From: Cryptomeria japonica
Taxonomy: Eukaryota; Streptophyta; Pinopsida; Cupressales; Cupressaceae
Reading direction: 5' to 3'
Assembly (NCBI RefSeq): GCF_030272615.1
Contig: NC_081409.1
Location: forward strand, 528,176,291-528,240,290
DNA: 64,000 nt
The notes under the pieces: generated by a model
Told to the model about the DNA's origin: nothing
Database searches by the model: none
The model's input: the letters and a program-made list of their open reading frames with translations, nothing else
Shown: positions 1 to 11,784 of the stretch, piece by piece
Position numbering within the stretch: the first letter of the stretch is position 1
How the letters are laid out: every line of letters begins with the position of its first letter
Program-made: the position numbers and the translations under genes

Positions 1-2
1 TC

Positions 3-533
3 ATGAAAATCCTTGAACTATATTTAGGAATTGCCATAACTAAGAAACCTTCTTAGGTTGTTCCATTTTATTTGACCTTGTTGATCAATAACAAATTTGT
101 AAAAAACTGCATGATTGATTCTGGTGCTGCTATAAATATCATGCCTCTGGGAGTCATGAAAGAGTTAGGGTTGTGGGTTGATAGTAATTATGGAAATTTT
201 TATGTCATGGATAATAGAGAAATCCTAGTGATAGGAGTCCTCAAAGATTTAGAGGTTAAGTTAGCTAACTTCCCTAAAGCCACCTATAAAGTTGATGTAA
301 TAGTGGTTGATGTCCCACCAAACTATTGTATGCTACTATCAAGACAATGGACTATTGTTGTAGGTGCTAATGTGCAATTAGAGTTGTCTTATGCCACTCT
401 CCCAGTAGATAGAAGTGAGGTCAAATTAGAAAGAGAATCAAGGTCTGATACCACAGTTGAGCATATAAACCCAAATAATTTGATATGTTTATGTGATATT
501 GATATGGGTAGCTTTAGAGTTGAACCAACCTAA
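3..533 (+). pseudogene. G1 retropepsin (aspartic protease) remnant
   Basis: In the polyprotein this domain would cut Gag-Pol. The frame opens at 3 with one stop at 54-56 and is then open to 533. The active-site motif IDSGAAINIMP (about 114-146) is the D-S/T-G signature of retroviral-type proteases, followed by the typical ELGL and a hydrophobic beta-strand pattern. The C-terminal half (after about 400) is variable linker. The RNase H-like domain follows rather than RT. The catalytic Asp is intact, but the surrounding element is broken. Confidence 0.8.
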
Positions 534-597
534 TAAATTCTCCAAAATATAGACCCCATGAGTGAGGAAACACAAAGTGATCATGGAGGATTGTGAC

Positions 598-1010
598 AAA
601 TGCATTTTGATGGGGCATGTAGCAAAGAGGGTTCAAGAGCTGGGGTAAACTTTATTGCACATAGCGGAAAGATGTTCAAATATTTTTTCTAGTTGTTCTT
701 TGAATGCACAAATAATGTGGCCAAGTATGAGGCTTTTCTCTTGGGACTAAATCTAGCCACCAAGCATGGGATCAAAATGTTGACAATATGGGGTGATTCA
801 AAATTGGTTGTATCACAAAGGAACAATGAAAGTGTGTTGTTTGGGACTCGATAGAATTATTTGATGCTTTCAATATCAGTTGGGTTGAAAGATCAAAAAA
901 CACTATGGCAGATTTCTTGGCAAACATTTCCTTGAAAAGCAATTATATCACTCTCACAGATATATCAAAGGTGGAAGTGAAAACTAGGCCATCTATCATA
1001 GACAATGTCT
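598..1010 (+). pseudogene. G1 extra RNase H-like domain upstream of RT
   Basis: Translation gives MHFDGACSKEGSRAG, later NNVAKYEAFLLGL and IWGDSKLVV. These carry the D...E...D metal-binding residues of an RNase H fold, in the form seen in the second (archaeal-like) RNase H of plant Tat-type gypsy elements. One stop interrupts near 690 and the frame is lost after about 840. It lies between protease and RT, whereas in G2 of this window the equivalent domain lies after RT-RNase H. Function would be cleavage of RNA in RNA-DNA hybrids. The domain call is fairly sure; the significance of its position is inference. Confidence 0.65.
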
Positions 1011-1264
1011 AGAATTAGCAAATTTTTTAATGATGATGGTGATCTACTCAAGTTTCTTCATTGTGTTGATGAATATGAAAGTTAAGCAATTGATTTCAAT
1101 GCTTTTGTTGAAGTTATTGATGGTAAAGACACAGTGTTTGGTAATGAAATTGTTAAGTTAAAAACCAATAAGATCCCAAATGGGCTAGTAGCATTAGAGA
1201 GAGTATTTTATAGCAATGGTGGTCAAGAAATGAAACCAAATCTAGTTAGCAAAGAAGATTTGGA

Positions 1265-2150
1265 GGAAATCAATCCAGGGACCGAGTCAGTAAGAGGATC
1301 AGGCCACAAATAAGGACTATGTTGATAACCTTGTTAAGGAAGTACATGCATGTTTTTACTTGGTCATATGATGATCTAAAGGCTTATAGAGAAGACTTGT
1401 TTCAACATAAAATTTCTTTGGACCCTAATGCAAAGTCGTTTAGGAAGAAGCAAAGTCTGATCAATCTAGTGCTTAGACCAAAAATGCAAGAGGAACTCAT
1501 GAAGCTTACAGATTGTGGAATTATCAAGCCAATTAGACATTCCACCTGGGTATTTGACTTGGTTCTTGTTAGAAAGAAAAATGGAGATATAAGACTGTGT
1601 GTGGATTTTAGGAACCTAAATATGTCTTCATTTAAGGACAACTATCCACTTCCAAATATGGAGGCCATGTTGTAAAAGGTGACTAGTTGTGAGTTACTAT
1701 CTATGATGGATAGGGTTTTTCAGGCTATAATGAGGTCAAAGTGAAGGAATCTGAGCAATATTAAATTGCCTTTACCACTCCTTGGGGAACATATGTATAT
1801 GTAAGGATGCCATTTGGGTTAACTAATGTGTATCAAATTTTCAAAGGGCTATGGATGTGGAATTCTCAGATCTGATTGATATCATTATGGTGGTTTACCA
1901 TGATGATTTAATTAAATTTTCCAAGAGGGTAGAAGAGCATTTTTTTCATGTTGAGAAAATATTTACCAGAGCCCTAGAATATGGAATTTCTTTAAACCCC
2001 AAGAAGTGCAATTTTGTTGTGACTGAGGGTAAACTATTAGGCCATATAGTTTCAAAGGATGGGATCAAAATAGATCTAGAAAGGGTAGAGACAATAGATA
2101 AGATACCCATCCCAAAGACTATGAAGTCAATACAGTCATTTTTTGGTTAG
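1265..2150 (+). pseudogene. G1 reverse transcriptase remnant
   Basis: Two open segments (1319-1675 and 1851-2150) joined by a frameshifted middle. The first has the gypsy RT start: FTWSYDD, then ELMKLTDCGIIKPI, LVLVRKKNGDIRLCVDFRNLN and DNYPLPNMEAML. The middle (1720-1850) still reads TTPWGTYVYVRMPFGLTN. The second has the polymerase motif VYHDDL (Y-x-D-D intact), then LNPKKCNF and GKLLGHIVSKDGIKID. At least two frameshifts and several stops make it non-functional. Flanks are the extra RNase H upstream and RNase H downstream. Confidence 0.85.
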
Positions 2151-2409
2151 ATAAATTTTGTCTAGAGATTCATCCCCAACTTTGATGAGATTGTCAAGCC
2201 TACTAAAATGTTAAAAGAGGGGGCCAAGATCAATTGGACTGCTAAAGCTTTAGATTTATTTGTGGCTATAAAATGAGAAATCAAAGAGATACTAGTGTTG
2301 AAGTCCTATTATTTTAGTAAGCCTTTCCACATTTTTTTATTTTCTTCCTTCCACATATTTGCAACTATGATGCATTAAAAGAATAGTGAGGGATATGAGC
2401 AATCAATTG
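2151..2409 (+). pseudogene. G1 RNase H, N-terminal part (cut by E2)
   Basis: Continues directly from RT: the thumb/connection segment (RFIPNFDEIVKPTKML) leads into the gypsy RNase H. Reading stops at the E2 insertion after SEGYEQSI. The last five bases (2405-2409, aattg) form the left copy of the probable target-site duplication of E2. Confidence 0.7.
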
Positions 2410-3063
2410 TGTTGGAATCAATGAACATAGAGAGGGGGGATGAATTAGTGTTTTGCAATTCACAAATTTATTAAACTGATTCTTTAACCACCAGATGCAT
2501 AAGAATGAAAGTAAAGTGCAAAAACATAAACCAATCAACCACAAAACCATAACAACAAATTTTTTATGTGGAAACCCAGAAAGGGAAAAACCACGGTGGG
2601 ATTTGAATCCACAATATTATTATACTATGGCTAGGAGTATGATAATATTACATAAGGGGAATGCACTTGCATTTAGACATACTGTCTAAAGCTCACTGCT
2701 CAAATAGAAAAGAGGGCTACAACCCAGAGGAAGGATCACTGCCTTACAAGTGATAAAAAATGATTACAATAATGAATGAACTAAAGAATAACATCTACAT
2801 ATGCCAAATAGCAGTTCTAGTTAGGCTCAATTTGACTTCTGCAACTGTTTTGTCTCTCTACTCTATTTTCCTTCTATGTCAAATACCAGAGCACCAAGAT
2901 CTTCAATCACATTCACCAAACTTTGAAAATTATCTCATAGACTTCTCATACTCATGACATCATCCAAAATGCTCAACCAAACCGATCTTATATATCTGCA
3001 CTAACAAGATAGATCAATTCTCATGTCGGCTTCCAAAAATTGGATAACATGCAACATGAAATG
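2410..3063 (-). repeat. E2 3' LTR, lacking its U3-side part
   Basis: Matches 7454 to about 8106 of the other E2 LTR base for base with scattered changes, including the TATA-like segment and the C-run box (as a G-run at 2431-2446). From about 3064 it passes abruptly into ORF-B coding sequence instead of the remaining ~480 bp of LTR. The junction of ORF-B's 3' end and the U3-side of this LTR is therefore deleted. Confidence 0.75.
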
Positions 3064-5880
3064 AGATTCTACAACATTCAACATACTTCTAAGATTACTG
3101 GAGGGAGTATCAGTTGTGTTTGATTTAAATGATGGAAAAATTTTCTCAAATACCTTTGATGCCAATGTTACTAACTGTTTGTTTGCGGTGTGGGACTTGA
3201 GTAAGTCCTCACTAGATTTTTCTTGTGCAAGAGTTGCTAGCTTCAATTCTTGAATAGGAGATAGTGAACTAAGATCAATAGGCCCTTGAGTGAAATCATT
3301 TGGATCGGCGACAACCTGATTTCCTTTGTTAGTGTCTCTTGCCACTATCACTAGAACCTAATAATCCTTCTCTTCTCATTTTTCCTTCTCTGCCACTTTT
3401 GCACTCGCATCCTTTTCACCCTTTTCAACATCAACTATCCCCTCAAATAGTTTTTCTAAAACAACTTCTATACTAAAGGGTCTTGTTTAGCTTCACCAGA
3501 GTTATCAACCTTAGCATTAACATCATCAACTACTGTATGCACATTGGTTTGATATGCTAGAATGGATTTATTAGAAGATTTATCTTTCTGCACATCAGGA
3601 ACAACTACATGCACTTCTAGAATGGATGTATCCTATGCCTTCTCTTCTAGTTGAGTTTCATCATATGGTGGATTTACATCATACCTCTGCTCTATTAAAA
3701 ATTGTCTTAGGATTTCTTCAGTCTCTTTAGTCACTTCATTTATTTTCTCGAGCATGATTTTATTGACTCTCTTCTTGCTTTAGAATATTTCCTTAGCAAT
3801 CTTAAACAATCTAACAACTTCAACTTTAGAAAAGATAGAAGATAAATTCACTAATACATATTCCTTTATCCTTTCATCCTCTAAGCTGGCTATATGCCTC
3901 CTTGCATCCAAAATGTCATATAGGCTCTTGGGTATCATGGATGATAATTATATTAGTTCTTTACTATAAACATCCATATACTATACAACTACTTCCTCTA
4001 TAGCTCTTTGATATTAATCATCAATTTTTTCATAATATATAGGCACATTCTTTAAATTCCCTTCCTTAAGCACTTCATCAATTATTTCATTCAAAGTCAT
4101 TGGGGGAACAACATCATAAGTGCCTTAAACTTTTCCAGATTTCAGAGCTTTATCCAACTCAAATTTTTGTTTCTTACTTTCTCTAGCTCTACAACATGGC
4201 TCATCTTGTGTCCTTGGCTTCTTGGTTGGCTAGTCTCCATCGGATTGAGGCTTCTTCCATACCATGGCATAGGTAGCTATCTTCTTCACCTCTTTCACTG
4301 CTTCATCAGATTCTATTTCTACATCCTCAGCAGTGGCTGGAACATATTCTTTTTGAGGCTTCTCCTTCCTCTTCACTACTCTATCGGTTGACTTGGCTTG
4401 TGGCTTGAGTGGAGGGATAGGATTTTGAGCACCATAGGTAGGTGCAGAATGGGCTTGTCTTAGCTTAGATTGCTTGGTAGGATTGGAGACCAGTTTTGTC
4501 TTTTTAGGCTTTGCCATGTCATCATCCTTCAGTATATTTTTCTCCCTATCCCTTTGCACAACTTCTTTTGTATTACCCATTTGTTCTACAAGGTCCTCAA
4601 CCTCTTTTTTGACTTTCCTCTTCCTTGCCAGCTCAGTGAATTCCTTATGTAGGTCTAAGTCTTTCTCCTTATAAGTACCAAACATTTCCTCCTTCTCATC
4701 TACCAGTTTACTCAATAGGTGTTGAGCATATGAATCAAGTGTATTTCCACCCACCTCATACCCCATGACAATGATCCAAATGGTTCTTGGTTCAACTGCC
4801 TCCATGTGATATTGATCTTTGTCTACCATGAAGAAAATTGTATCCTCATATTTTTCAATAATGTCCTTTAGGATACTCTCTCTGTTCTGCATCATTGCTT
4901 GAAATGATTTAAAGTATCCCCACAAAGTAGATTTCTGCACTACTGTATCACCCAATCCCTACAAACCTTCTTTAATTTGGGCAACCATCAGTTTATCATA
5001 AGGCCATTGAACTTTTCCTATACTAGGGATTTCATTCAAAAAGTAAAGTTCTAAATAGACAATCAAAGAAATGAATTTGAAAACGTGTTTCTTATCTTGC
5101 TTTATCTTCTTCAGGTTGCTCATGAGCTCATTAAGAAGTAATCCACATAGATCATATCTTTTTCCCTCCTTCAACATTTGATAGGCTGCAAATATTACAG
5201 TATCAGATACTGAATTTTTTTTTCTAGACTCGTATACCTTGTATCCTGTCACCATTGAGGTAAATATAACATCATGCTTTATGATATCGCTTATTGTCAT
5301 CGATCAATTATCATGCTGGGATCCAATAACGACTATCACTATTGTGTTCTTGACATGTCTCAGACAGAGGATCTCACCGGTTGCACACAAACAAGTTACC
5401 ACTTGAATGACTTGCTTCATGATCTTGTGAGGTATATCCATCCATATAAACTCATTATGAATTCATCTCAAGACATACCTAACCCATTCAGGTTTATCAA
5501 ACATCAAAAAATGAACAAACTGGATAAAACCCTTGTCCTGCAATGACTTGTATTCAGGATTTAGATTCCCTATTCCATCCATCATATGATTGGTGTATAG
5601 TGATAGGATGTATGCATTCCCAAAATATTTGATATTACAGTGAATTATGCTCTTATATCTTCATTGTGAAACACACCATACAACATAGAGGAAAATTCTC
5701 CTTCTAGATCATCTTCAACCAATTTGAATGGATGTTTCTTAAATATTGGCCTTGTCCTTTCAATAATCTCAACTACCAATGGGGTTACAATACCAAATGC
5801 AGATGCCATATCAAAATTAGGGTATGAAAAACAACTCAAACATGGATAGATACCTTTTCAAATTCAATCAGATGCTAAGA
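3064..5880 (-). pseudogene. E2 ORF-B: large protein of unknown function, decayed
   Basis: I do not recognise this protein. Open minus-strand segments at 5839-5645, 5300-4959, 4955-4230 and 3351-3064 are joined by stops and frameshifts. The N-terminal part (5880-4959) aligns with E5 ORF-B at PEY...KGF, VIFTSMVTGYKVYESRKKNSV, KRYDLC and an aromatic-rich stretch ending IGKVQWPYD. The middle is charged and Lys-rich with a helical, coiled-coil-like section (4800-4600). The C-terminal part carries QGPIDLSSLS, matching KGPIDVDNLS of E5. Conservation between two separate insertions suggests it was once a selected gene of this element group. A structural, Gag-like or plant extra-ORF role is possible but unproven. 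Confidence 0.6.
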
Positions 5881-6222
5881 ATCATTGTCAAACTACTTCA
5901 AGCTCTATTATAGCTGCTCAATCTCATTTGCCTTTCTCTTCTACTCTTTTTCTTCATTCACATTATGAAGAATGAATGATAGAATTCCTTTTTATCCACC
6001 GAAAATCTAACTTTAAGTTGTAGTAAACAATCCTAAAGGCTTTCCAGATACTCTGTATCTTCAAGAATTCATCACCAAATAGTCAGATAGGCATGAAATC
6101 TTCTGGATATCAACTACACAACTAATCTCAATCATCAGCAACCATCTTCTATCAGTTACAGATCTTCGAAAGGGGGTTTTACAGGATTTGCATGAAAAGT
6201 TTCGCCCTAAGGCCAAAATGCC

Positions 6223-7385
6223 TTAGTTACTGGATGATGTTCCGACACCAGAATCAGGTGTGAAGCCATTCTGAACATTTGAATCTTCCTTATTAACCCA
6301 CATCTTCTTATTCTTCTCTCTAACTTCTTCAACTTTTTCTTTGCCTTTCTCATCCGATATGTTCTTATCTACCAGAGCATTCTAACTCACATTCTTGCTT
6401 CTATAATATTTTGCAATGTGACCAGATTTGTTGCATGAATGACAAACAACATTTCCCTGCATAGGCCTGAAGTTCATATGATTTTGTCTCATCCTGCATT
6501 GGTTAGAAATGTGTCCAAACATTCCACAAGCATAACATCTCTTATTTTGGAAATTATTCATCATTGTTATGCACATGTTTGACTTATGACCAAAGTTGTT
6601 GCATATGAAACATTGACCAACAAAGGTGAGACCATTATTCATCACCCTATTCATCATCCTATTTCTGCATTGACTTGCCATATGACCAAATTTAGCACAA
6701 ACAAAACATTTACCATTAAATTTATAAGCATTAGGCTGCCTTACCAGAGGTTTCTTGTTCTTTAGATGATTGCTTTGTTCAAAACTAGAGGATTCTCCTT
6801 TCTCATATCCAAGTCCTCACATGTATTTTCAATGTCTTTGACTTTCTAGTATCTCATCTAACTGGGCTAAGCTAGCTTTGAATTTTTCTTTTTATTCATT
6901 AGCAGTGATAAGTTTATCTCTCAGAATTATGATATGCCTTTCAAGCTCTTCTCCATCATTCTTGCATTGCACCAATTCAAGTTTCAATTGATCATTCTCA
7001 TAGTTCAACCTGCAACATTCATCAGATCTATCCTTCAATACTGAGTCATATTTTCCTCATTCTTCTTCCAGTCTTCAATCTCCTTTGTGAGCTTCATCAC
7101 AAAGGATTGCATTTCATTATTCAGGGCTGCATTATCTCTAGCAAGCTTCTCACGTTCATTTGTCTTGTCTTGGAGGGATTGATTATTAATTCTTTTCTCT
7201 TCTTTCTCCTTTAGTTTATCCATCAGTTCCTTTCTCTTCTCTCTTGATGTCTTCATTTGTTCTTTTAGAGATTCAATGAAATTTTCAGCTACCTCTAGAC
7301 TTCTCCTCAAGCTACTCTTCTCTTTTATAGCTGCATCAAGATCTTCAAGTGCCACATTGAGTTGCTTTTGCAAACTGAAGTCCAT
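6223..7385 (-). pseudogene. E2 ORF-A: coiled-coil, four-zinc-knuckle Gag-like protein
   Basis: Begins just after the primer-binding-like site, at the ATG on 7385 (MDFSLQKQ). The first ~120 residues are a long charged coiled coil (VALEDLDAAIKEKSSLRR, KEKEEKRINNQ). After a frame-shifted middle there are four knuckles: CFVCAKFGHMASQC, CFICNNFGHKSNMC, CYACGMFGHISNQC and CHSCNKSGHIAKYY, the last missing its final Cys. It ends at 6223 after a charged tail similar to that of E5 ORF-A. Zinc knuckles bind RNA in Gag proteins, so a nucleocapsid-like role is likely. No capsid homology is visible by eye. At least two frameshifts. Confidence 0.7.
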
Positions 7386-7439
7386 TGATTCAATTTTCCA
7401 AATCTTCCTCAAGCTATTAGGATTCTTCTGAGGAACTAA

Positions 7440-7451
7440 GATTTGATACCC
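7440..7451 (-). other. E2 primer-binding site, degenerate
   Basis: Minus strand GGGTATCAAATC two bases after the LTR end, resembling TGGTATCAGAGC (complement of initiator Met-tRNA) with three differences. It marks 8590-7454 as the 5' LTR and so the element's direction. Confidence 0.6.
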
Positions 7452-7453
7452 AT

Positions 7454-8590
7454 TATTGGAATCAATGAACACTGAGAGGGGGGGTGAATCTGTGTTTTGC
7501 AATTCACAAACTTATTAAACCGATTCTTTAACCACCAGATGCATAAGAATGAAAGTAAAGTGTAGAAACATAAACCAATCAACCACAAAACCATAACACC
7601 AATTTTTTATGTGGAAACTCGGAAAGGGAAAAACCATAGTGGGATTCGAACCCACACTATTATTATACTATGGTCAGGAGTATGGTAATATTACATAAGA
7701 GGAATGTACTTGCATTCAGGCACACTGCCTAAAGCTCACTGCTTAAATACAAAAGAGGGATACAACCCAGAGGAAGGCTCACTACCTTACAAGTGATAAA
7801 AAATGATTACAATAATTAATGAATTGAATAATAGCATCTACATATGCCAAATAGCAGTTCCGATTAGGCTCAATTTGACTTTTGCAACTATTCTCTCTCT
7901 GCTCTGTTTTCCTGCTTTGTCATATACTGGAGCACCAAGATCTTCAATTAAATTCACCAAACTTCACACATTTTCTCATATAGAGTTCTCATACTCACGA
8001 CATCATCCAAAATGCTCAACTAAATCGATCTTATATATCCACACCAACACAATATATCAATTCTCATGTCAACTTGTGAAATCCGCATAACACACAACAT
8101 GAAATGTGTAACCAATGAGTCAGCTCAATCTATCCACAAATCCATATTAGGAACTTAAAAAAAATGATAAAAAGATTCATACATGTCGGCCCAATCCCCT
8201 CGAACACTAAACCAATCACCGAAATCATCCCAAAGATTCCACAACACACGTTACACCAAAATATCTCTATTCTAACTGAAATACTAGATACCAGACCTTC
8301 AATCTCACTCATGAATCAACATTGGATACTGGGATCACAAACTAAGCTACCTTGAACCTTGAATCATCTTCCTTTATCACTACAACCAAAAGTAAGATAT
8401 GCACACTGTACACATGTTCTGTCGGTTACTGTGTTCCACCTTCTAGACTTATGTCTCATAGACAATATCACTTCCGATAAATCAAATCTATGTACACCGG
8501 ATGTCATTTCTGAACTGAGTTTCCATGAATGACAATTCCTAAGCATTCCTCATGCATCAATCTTCACCAAAATAGTGTTTCTTGCCAACA
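7454..8590 (-). repeat. E2 5' LTR
   Basis: 1137 bp, reading TGTTGG... on the minus strand from 8590 and ending CCAATA (a C-to-T form of CCAACA) at 7454. It contains a TATA-like stretch (minus-strand complement of ttatatatcc near 8030) and, near its 3' end, the conserved C-run box (G-run at 7475-7490) and the TTTTTCCC/GGGTTTCCAC box shared with the other copia-type LTRs here. Confidence 0.8.
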
Positions 8591-9025
8591 CATTTCTTTT
8601 TATAACAAATCACTTCAAGCTACCAAATTAAAATAAGATCTGATGGAAAATAAAGCTTATGCATTAGTAAGAGCTGTAAAAAAATTTAGGCCTTTCCTTG
8701 TAGGAGGTAAGGTTATAACATATGTACCCAATGCAACTATAAAGGACATTTTGTCCAATTTGAAGTGATAGGGAGGAGATGTAAATGGATAAACAAAGTT
8801 CTAGAATTTAATATAGATATCAAGATTACCAAGTTGGTCGGAGGGCAAGGTTTAGCAAGACTCATGCAAGGGGAAAATTTGGAAGTTGCACAAGTAAATG
8901 CTTCATTTATTTCAGAAGATAATGTGTGTAGCCTTCAACACACTCAATGGTATGCAAATATCTTACATTTCCTAAAATGTATGAAGTGTCCTGATGACTT
9001 GACAGATACTCAGAAAGAACCTTAA
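8591..9025 (+). pseudogene. G1 RNase H, C-terminal part (resumes after E2)
   Basis: Resumes the interrupted G1 protein with FYNKSLQATKLK, then MENKAYALVRAVKKFRPFLVGGKVITYVPNAT and GRRCKWINKVLEFNIDIK, the usual gypsy RNase H C-terminus, and GQGLARLM. One stop near 8768 breaks the frame; 8765-9025 is open. The first five bases are the right copy of the probable E2 target duplication. Confidence 0.75.
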
Positions 9026-10160
9026 AGCTCCATGCTCAAAAATATGTTTTCATCAGTGGAAATTTGTACTACAGGGATAGGGATGTTATTTTGTTGCTAT
9101 GCTTGGATAAGAATAAGGCACAAGTGGAATTGAAGGACATTAACTAAAGGGTATGTGGTGGTCATTTCACAACAAAAACCACTACTCACAAGGTCTTAAG
9201 AGTTGGGCATTTTTGGTGTACACTATTCAAAGATGCTCATACTTATGTCAAGAAGTGTGAGCCATGCAAAAAAAAATTCTTGTAAATTGAAGTATTTAGG
9301 TGCATTACCCCTCATGCCTATGCAAGTTGAATCCCCCTTACATCAATGGGGTATTGATTTTATTGGTTAAATGACTAAGAATTCAAGTGGTGAACATAAG
9401 TGGATTCTTTTAGCCACTGACTATTTTACAAAGTGAGTAGAGGCTATCCCAACTAGATATACAAGTAGCAAGGTTGTCCTAGATTTCTTGACAAGTAATA
9501 TCATCACCAAATTTGGGGTGCTAGTAAGGTTAAAAATAGATAATGCCACGTTCTTTAGATATGAGGAGTTCACTGAATTTCGTAAGTCATATGCCATAAC
9601 TATCTCATATGCATCCCCATATCATCCATAAGAAAATAGGGAAGCAAAGTCTAGTAACAAAAGTCTTCTGAAGATCATCAAAAGAAACCTTTAGAAAGAA
9701 AGAAGGCATGGGATCTAAATTTGAAAATGGCAATATGGGTCATCAGGATAACTGTCAAGAAGGCTACAAGCAAGTCACCATTTTAGATAGTGTATGGGAC
9801 ACATGCTAGACTACCAATGGATAACTTACTACCGACATACAAATTTATTCATGAAGTGACTAGGATATACTAGAGACAATGGACGAAAGGATGGAGAAGT
9901 TGAAAGAGCTAGATGAAGTAAAAAATGAAGCTCATAGAAAGAACATGAAGCTACAATAAAGGAGAAAATACCTATTTGACAAGAGGACATTAGATAAGAA
10001 GTTCAATATTGATGATTTGGTTTTGGTGTGGAATGCATGAGGTCAAGATAAAGGTAAACATGGAAAGTTTGAAGCCTTGTGGTTGGGTCCATTTACAGTT
10101 GCAGACAAAAATGGTGAGGATTCATATTTTTTGTAGGAAATGAATGGTGCAATGTAGGAG
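9026..10160 (+). pseudogene. G1 integrase remnant
   Basis: The N-terminal zinc-binding region is readable as CGGHFTTKTTTHKVLRVGHF then HTYVKKCEPCKKK. The catalytic core shows WGIDFIG (9340s), LKIDNATFF (9530s) and NREAKSSNKSLLK (9640s), so the D, D and E are present although the frame is broken by several stops. It ends with WLGPFTVADKNG and a short C-terminal ELLVHG-like tail near 10160. Its role would be to join element cDNA to host DNA. Confidence 0.75.
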
Positions 10161-10180
10161 CTGCTAGTGCATGGATAGTT

Positions 10181-11784
10181 CCTAATGCATTTATTTGCAT
10201 ACAAATATTCTCCATATATAGTAGAGTAGTGTACATTTGTATATACCCCTGGTGTTTTTTGGTGTTTGGTCTTCTCCTCCAAAGATTTTGGATTCTTGCT
10301 CTAATCCAAGAAATTAGGTGTCCCCAACTAGAGCCGTTGTTAGGAGTGTAAATTTTTTGTTCTTTTTGCCTACTTTTGGTCTCCCAAGTTCCCCCCTAGG
10401 GTTAGGGTTTTTGAAATTTTCTTAGTAGGGTTTTATTCCTTGGACTCTTATAAAGAAGTGTTTCCCCACATTCGATTTTGTTATTGACTAGCTAGGGTAG
10501 GTTTCTATTTTGTAAGTAATGACTTCAAGGGTTCTATTTTGTTGTTTGACTGGCCCCATGTGTTAGGTATTTTATATTTTTGTGGTAAATCATATCGTGA
10601 GAGGGTTATATATTATTTTACCTAATTACTTAGGTCTATGTTTTCCTAGTGCTTACAATTCCCATGACCCCCTTTACCCTTAAGTAATGAAGTCACATGC
10701 TGAAAAAATCTACTTAAGTGAAGGTTTTAGGTTCCCTCTATAGGGTCCTTATTAGCAAAGGAAATATGATGTGGGGTGGCAGGGAGTCAGTTTTAGAAGG
10801 TGTTTTATGTTACCCCTGTAGCCCCATAAGGTTTATTAAGCTATATAAATGATATTGCAGGCTAGCAGGGAGGTGGTCTAAGATCCATTTTAAGTGCTAT
10901 CTATGTGCCCTGCATGGTTAGTCAAATAGACAAATCTATCCTATGCAGTAGCGGGATAAGGATATCGTAAGAGGAACATGCTATCCTGCAACCCCATACT
11001 CCTCAATCAAGGGAAAGGGTTATACTATGGGCTGGTGGGAGAGACTAAGATGAAGGAAAAAAATGGTTGTCCTCATGGCCCCAAAGAGATAGAAACAAAG
11101 GGAAATGATCTTGTGGGCTAGCACGATGAGTATAAAGAATAAGGAGACCTCATCCCATAAGGGTCCAAGTGTAAAGACAATAACGATGCGGGCTAGTGGG
11201 ATAAAAGGAAAAACAAAGGGAAAGTTCATCCCCTCTACCCTGCAAGAGAGAAGCAAGGGAAATGATGACCCTGTAGACTCATGTGAAAGGATTTAACAAG
11301 ACTGAGAGTGTTCCCTGCTATCTTGTAGGGTGATATTAAAAGGAAAAAAGGTGGCGAGTGATACCAGGGCTAAACTATTAAAGATGAAGGAAATCAAAGG
11401 GTGATATTAACAAAATTAGAAGGTGACACATCGGTAGTCAAAGAAGGTCAAGAAGTGATCGTGGCCATCCATTTCCAAATCAATGATGGAGTTTAAATTT
11501 CAAGGCCACCAACTCACATGATGTACACGAGCAAAATTAATGATGAAATCTTGCGAGGAATAAAAAAAATTGAATTCAATTGCACACCTTGCTTCCAAGT
11601 GATCGAGCAAAGAGAAATTCTAGGTGACCAGAGATAATTTTAAGAAGTTGAATTATGCCTAGAAGCTTTCAGAGACTAAGTATCTGATAAAGCCTGCTAC
11701 TCTGTGACTTTGTTGTGGCTTTTAGGATAGTTGTAGTGTTTGTGAATAGAGAAGAAGTGTAATTCAAAGCCCTAGGAGATAATC
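10181..11784 (+). other. No gene recognised; probable G1 3' region or LTR with short repeated motifs
   Basis: No coding similarity. 10,435-10,470 has a TATA-like cttataaag that could belong to an LTR. Between about 10,790 and 11,340 a purine-rich motif like GGGCTAGYGGGA recurs at irregular 65-120 bp spacing, alternating with CCCTGYA/CCCCA motifs. I could not find LTR ends or a polypurine tract that would close G1. Confidence 0.35.

Larger units (their letters stand above)
2410..8590 (-). mobile_element. E2: pol-less LTR retrotransposon with ORF-A and ORF-B
   Basis: Starts TGTTGG at 2410 and ends CCAACA at 8590, the inverted ends expected of an LTR element. Flanks are aattg (2405-2409) and cattt (8591-8595), a 5-bp duplication with two differences; its status is supported by exact resumption of the G1 protein after it. 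On the minus strand the 5' LTR is 8590-7454, followed by a primer-binding-like site, ORF-A (7385-6223), ORF-B (about 5880-3064) and a 3' LTR (3063-2410) that has lost its first part. No RT, RNase H, integrase or protease motif is visible. E5 in this window has the same gene content. Movement would need enzymes in trans. Confidence 0.8.
1..10180 (+). mobile_element. G1: 5'-truncated Ty3/gypsy retrotransposon, interrupted by E2
   Basis: Degenerate Ty3/gypsy polyprotein read in order: retropepsin (3-533), an RNase H-like domain (about 598-1010), reverse transcriptase (1319-2150), RNase H (2151-2409, resuming at 8591) and integrase (about 9026-10160). The window starts inside the element, so gag and the 5' LTR are not seen, and no 3' LTR was recognised after the integrase. 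E2 splits the RNase H. Removing E2 rejoins the protein: the left side reads EQSI and the right side resumes FYNKSLQ, matching the usual gypsy stretch here. Many stops and several frameshifts make it non-coding. Two RNase H domains point to the plant Tat-type lineage; that placement is inference. Confidence 0.85.

Noticed and set aside
8130-8546. Short frames on both strands in the E2 5' LTR
   Set aside because: They lie wholly inside the LTR and show no motif.
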